Source: DAOUET01 sp034430155 (lineage in GTDB: Bacteria; Chloroflexota; Anaerolineae; Anaerolineales; UBA4823). Taken from it: 64,000 nt of DNA. Below, in pieces: positions 61,463 through 64,000 of this stretch. The stretch lies in NCBI GenBank assembly GCA_034430155.1, contig DAOUET010000079.1:25836-89835 (forward strand), given 5' to 3'. Under the pieces are notes generated by a model. The model did no database searches, had not been told where the DNA came from, and saw nothing but the letters and a program-made list of their open reading frames with translations. Positions within the stretch are counted from its first letter, which is position 1; each line of letters begins with the position of its first letter. The translations under genes and the position numbers were made by a program.

Positions 61463-61497
61463 AAAAAAGGGGCAGGTCTCTGACCTGCCCCTTTTTT
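61463..61497. terminator. Bidirectional intrinsic terminator
   Basis: GGGGCAGGTC (61469-61478) and GACCTGCCCC (61482-61491) form a perfect 10-bp stem with a 3-nt loop. It is flanked by A6 on the left and T7 on the right, so it can end the rightward moaD unit and the leftward AOR gene. Confidence 0.92.
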
Positions 61498-61528
61498 TAC
61501 CTTGGGATCAGGATCATAAATCGGATGA

Positions 61529-63358
61529 TTAGATGATCTCTAATTCCTTCAATTTCGCTTCGGGCACCACCCCGTTCACCCAACCGCGTTTCTTATAATA
61601 TTCAGCCAGCATTTCATCCAGCTCACAGACCTGTCCTTCAGAACCGGGCACGGTGGATGCTTCTTCCGTGAATCGCTTGGGCAGGTAGTCACTGCCTTCG
61701 CGAAAGCCGGCCTGGTTGTTGTAATAGCGCTCCATGTTATAAACGCGCTCGCCAACCTTAAGTAGGTGTTCAGCGCTGGATGGTATTCCCGTAATAGCCT
61801 CGTATTGAGCGGCAAAGGTATCAAGAGACTCAGCGAAGGTGGCAAATTTGCAAACATCCAGGCAGTCTGTGGCAGTATGCACGTTTTGGAAGATCACGTT
61901 CATCTCGCCCTTCCCCTTCCATGCCAGGGGATCAGCGACCGTAGATGGACCGAGCACATTACCTACAACTTCAGCAGCCGGGGTATAGCCGCGCAGGTGG
62001 CAGGCGCCGCGATTGCTGGTGGCATAACCGAGGCCCATGCCTTTGATTCCGCGGGGGTCATACGCCGGGATGGACTGCCCTTTGACCGACATGGAAATTT
62101 CGGGGTGCCCCAGAGCCTTGGCATAGCGTGCAGGACCTTCGGCAATCTTATCGCCTACACCCTTGCGGAAGGCGATTTTTTCGACCAAAGCAACCATACC
62201 GGCTGTGTCGCCCCATTCGAGTTGGCCATCGCCGTTGGTGTAGCCTTTCTCGCTGGCTTCCATGAAGGTCGAGAGTGCATTGCCCGTTTCTATGGTATCT
62301 ATGCCATAGTCGTTGCACTCATCGATCAACTTGGCAATCGTATTGACATCAGAGTTAAAACAGTTCGCGCCAAATGCCCAGGCCGACTCGTACTCCAAGC
62401 TTTCCATGTGCAAACCTTTATATGGGCCTTCCTTGATTTCCACTTCTTTCTTGCAAGCCACCGGGCAGGCATGGCAGGTAGGGTTACCTACCAGAATGTT
62501 AGCATTAACGTACTCACCGCTAACTAACTCAGCTTTATCACCAAAGGCAGCCAGTTGGCTATTTTTGGTGGGTAAACCACCAATGACGTTGTCCATATTC
62601 ATCAACACATTGGTGCCATAGACCGACAAACCACCTTTGCGCGGTGAAGTCACAACCCGCTCATCCATGAGCTCGGCCAGGGCCTTACTCTGCGCCGCCT
62701 TCCATTTATCGCGATCATGTGCCTTGACCATTTTCTTCTCGGCCTTGATGACAATTGCCTTTAGGTTTTTGCTGCCACCCACACAACCGGTACCGCCACG
62801 GCCACTGGCACGGTCATCTTCATTGATCCAGCAGGCAAACTTGACAAGGTTTTCGCCAGCCGGGCCGATCGAAATAACACTCAAATCCTTCTCACCGTAT
62901 TTATCCTGGAAGAATTTGACGGTCTCGTGCACACCCTTGCCCCATACATTCGAAGCATCCAAAAGTTCGAACTGGCCATCGTGGATATAGACATAGGTTG
63001 GTTTGGCAGCCTTTCCTTTAAAGATCAGGCCGTCATAGCCTGCCCAACGCAGTCGCGCCGCGCTCCATCCACCGTGATGGGAGTCGGTGACTGTACCAGT
63101 CAGGGGTGACTTGGTGACAACAGCCATGCGGCCGCTCAAGTTGACTTCTGAGCCGGTGAGCGGTCCGTTCATAAAGCATAGCAGGTTATCGGAGCCAAGC
63201 GGATCAACCTGGGGACCAGCTTCAAGTACATACTTTACGCCCAGGCCGCGCCCCCCGATGAACTTACGTGCCCAATCTTCTGGGATGGGCTTGAATTCTA
63301 CTTTGCCCGCCGTCAAATCGACGTGGGCAATTTTATTGGCAAACCCTCCGATCTCCAT
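61529..63358 (-). CDS. Tungsten-dependent aldehyde:ferredoxin oxidoreductase (AOR)
   Basis: A 609-aa enzyme with AAGGAG 7 nt before the ATG. The family start (NKIAHVDLTAGKVEFKPIPE, then KFIGGRGLGVKYVLE) and domain 1 pterin-binding segments (NLSGRMAVVTKSPLTGTVTDS, GGWSAARLRWAGYDGLIFKG) are intact. The cluster cysteines are in CHACPVACKKE near residue 298 (CxxCxxxC) and CLDVCKF near residue 498. It oxidises aldehydes to acids with ferredoxin, or runs the reverse reaction in acid-rich cells. Maturation genes lie convergently downstream. A MITE copy lies about 80 bases upstream of its start. The natural aldehyde is unknown. Confidence 0.94.
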   Translation of the reverse strand: MEIGGFANKIAHVDLTAGKVEFKPIPEDWARKFIGGRGLGVKYVLEAGPQVDPLGSDNLLCFMNGPLTGSEVNLSGRMAVVTKSPLTGTVTDSHHGGWSAARLRWAGYDGLIFKGKAAKPTYVYIHDGQFELLDASNVWGKGVHETVKFFQDKYGEKDLSVISIGPAGENLVKFACWINEDDRASGRGGTGCVGGSKNLKAIVIKAEKKMVKAHDRDKWKAAQSKALAELMDERVVTSPRKGGLSVYGTNVLMNMDNVIGGLPTKNSQLAAFGDKAELVSGEYVNANILVGNPTCHACPVACKKEVEIKEGPYKGLHMESLEYESAWAFGANCFNSDVNTIAKLIDECNDYGIDTIETGNALSTFMEASEKGYTNGDGQLEWGDTAGMVALVEKIAFRKGVGDKIAEGPARYAKALGHPEISMSVKGQSIPAYDPRGIKGMGLGYATSNRGACHLRGYTPAAEVVGNVLGPSTVADPLAWKGKGEMNVIFQNVHTATDCLDVCKFATFAESLDTFAAQYEAITGIPSSAEHLLKVGERVYNMERYYNNQAGFREGSDYLPKRFTEEASTVPGSEGQVCELDEMLAEYYKKRGWVNGVVPEAKLKELEII

Positions 63359-63436
63359 ATCCGATCTCCTTTTTTTTAAACTATTGACGGTTTGGAATTT
63401 CGATGCGCAGGTTCTATGTGTAAATATAAATTCATT

Positions 63437-63526
63437 TAGGACTTACGCAGTTGGTAGGAGGATGGGGGTGTTTGGGCGGGCGTTGCCCAAACACCCCCGA
63501 TTTTCCCCTGAACTTCGTAACTACTA
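63437..63526. mobile_element. 90-bp MITE-like palindromic element, copy 5
   Basis: TTACGCAGTT (63443-63452) and AACTTCGTAA (63511-63520, one change) flank a shortened hairpin that lacks four bases of one arm next to the loop. TCATT occurs at both borders (63432-63436 and 63527-63531). It lies upstream of the AOR gene. Confidence 0.85.
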
Positions 63527-63648
63527 TCATTATAGCAAATCTGATGGTTACATACAAGTTAACGATCTATAAATAGCTTGTAGCATAAGCGGTTGGCGAA
63601 ATGGAAAATTGGTGCAAAGACAGACATCCCCCCTCCCCACCTTCGAGT

Positions 63649-64000
63649 TTAGCAAGCCGCTCCCAAGCCAGCCAGCAGGAATGCCGTCAGCATGCCCTGG
63701 GTGGATTTGTATCCCCGAACAGTACGACTACGCATTTTCATATGTCCAATGGCTTGTTCGGTGCCGTTGTTGGTCCACGGAACACCGTTCTGCCAGGTGA
63801 AGATGCGGTAGTTCTCCCAATGTTCGCTCAAACGGATGAGCAGTTGGCGCAGTTGATTCAGGGAAGATAGAGGCACATCCCGCCCAGCTCGACGCTTGGG
63901 GATCTGCTTCCACAGCTCAAACAGTCGCCGGCTGCCTTCGGGCGGCAGTTCAGCCAGTAGGCTCTTGATTTCTTCCAGCACCCACAACCAGTCTTTGGGA
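63649..64000 (-). CDS. Transposase, C-terminal part (N-terminus beyond window)
   Basis: The frame is open to the window edge; 117 residues are visible. The region WQNGVPWTNNGTEQAIGHMK, with MRSRTVRGYKSTQGML, is the conserved C-terminal catalytic segment of a DDE transposase (the E of NNGTEQ in IS66-like or ISNCY-type enzymes). The rest is helical (LLAELPPEGSRRLFELWKQIPK). The element end should lie between the stop and about 63540, but I could not identify its inverted repeat. It is not obviously the source of the MITEs. Confidence 0.8.
   Translation of the reverse strand, partial: PKDWLWVLEEIKSLLAELPPEGSRRLFELWKQIPKRRAGRDVPLSSLNQLRQLLIRLSEHWENYRIFTWQNGVPWTNNGTEQAIGHMKMRSRTVRGYKSTQGMLTAFLLAGLGAAC

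Noticed and set aside
15474..63526. Interpreting the palindromic repeats as a CRISPR array or as plain terminators
   Set aside because: Copies are kilobases apart, vary in orientation and have target duplications, which fits a mobile element instead.
63649..64000. Treating the transposase as the source of the MITEs
   Set aside because: No TTACGCAGTT-type end is seen next to it, and the usual duplication length for IS66-like elements differs from 5 bp.

Overview
The window reads as a chromosomal segment of an anaerobic bacterium, most likely a Chloroflexota of the Anaerolineae type. This is inferred from gene content and was not tested by phylogeny. The pointers are a MetVF-Hdr-MvhD cluster, several non-pyrrolysine MttB-family methyltransferases with a corrinoid protein, a tungsten-dependent aldehyde oxidoreductase with its maturation genes, PSPT-rich lipoproteins with Gmad2 domains, WD40-like lipoproteins and SHOCT proteins. 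No rRNA, tRNA or CRISPR array was recognised.

Layout. 1-5.8 kb (+): HdrA (5' cut by the window edge), a selenocysteine-containing MvhD, MetV, MetF and an HdrC-HdrB fusion, i.e. a probable flavin-based bifurcating or confurcating methylene-H4F reductase. 6-9 kb: a small membrane peptide, a degraded gene and a PadR regulator with a membrane protein. 9-20.4 kb (mostly -): GalT-like protein, P1 peptidase, a LuxR-type regulator with an SOS-like box, L,D-transpeptidase, MFS exporter, ribosomal protein S1, CarD, an NRAMP-like transporter and its MgtE_N/CBS partner. 20.7-27.3 kb (+): a DUF1295 pseudogene, TspO-like protein, Gmad2 lipoprotein, truncated GNAT-like gene, longin-like protein with a Rab-like GTPase, and an FG-GAP/sortase fusion. 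27.5-42.2 kb (-): methylated-compound region with corrinoid protein, three MttB homologues, a complete peptide-type ABC importer, an S9 peptidase and a GntR/FCD regulator. 42.6-47.6 kb (-): KAS III-like enzyme and an arsenic cluster (ArsR, permease, thioredoxin-like, Acr3). 48-51 kb (+): two SHOCT proteins and an OmpR-type two-component system. 51.3-58.7 kb (-): lipoproteins, ECF sigma factor, LysM protein and a second two-component system. 59.3-63.4 kb: tungsten-cofactor radical SAM maturase and two MoaD-like proteins (+), converging on AOR (-). The end is a transposase fragment.

How the parts may work together. MttB and corrinoid proteins can move methyl groups from imported methylated amines to tetrahydrofolate, and the MetVF-Hdr-MvhD complex can exchange electrons between methyl-/methylene-H4F, NAD(P)H-type carriers and ferredoxin. 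AOR links aldehyde/acid conversion to ferredoxin. This connection is inference.

Two non-genic patterns stand out. A 94-bp palindromic MITE-like element with 5-bp target duplications occurs in five near-complete copies with compensated arm changes. Arrays of five CTT-type hexamers at exact 11-bp spacing lie upstream of both the SHOCT gene pair and the neighbouring two-component operon, marking a probable shared operator.
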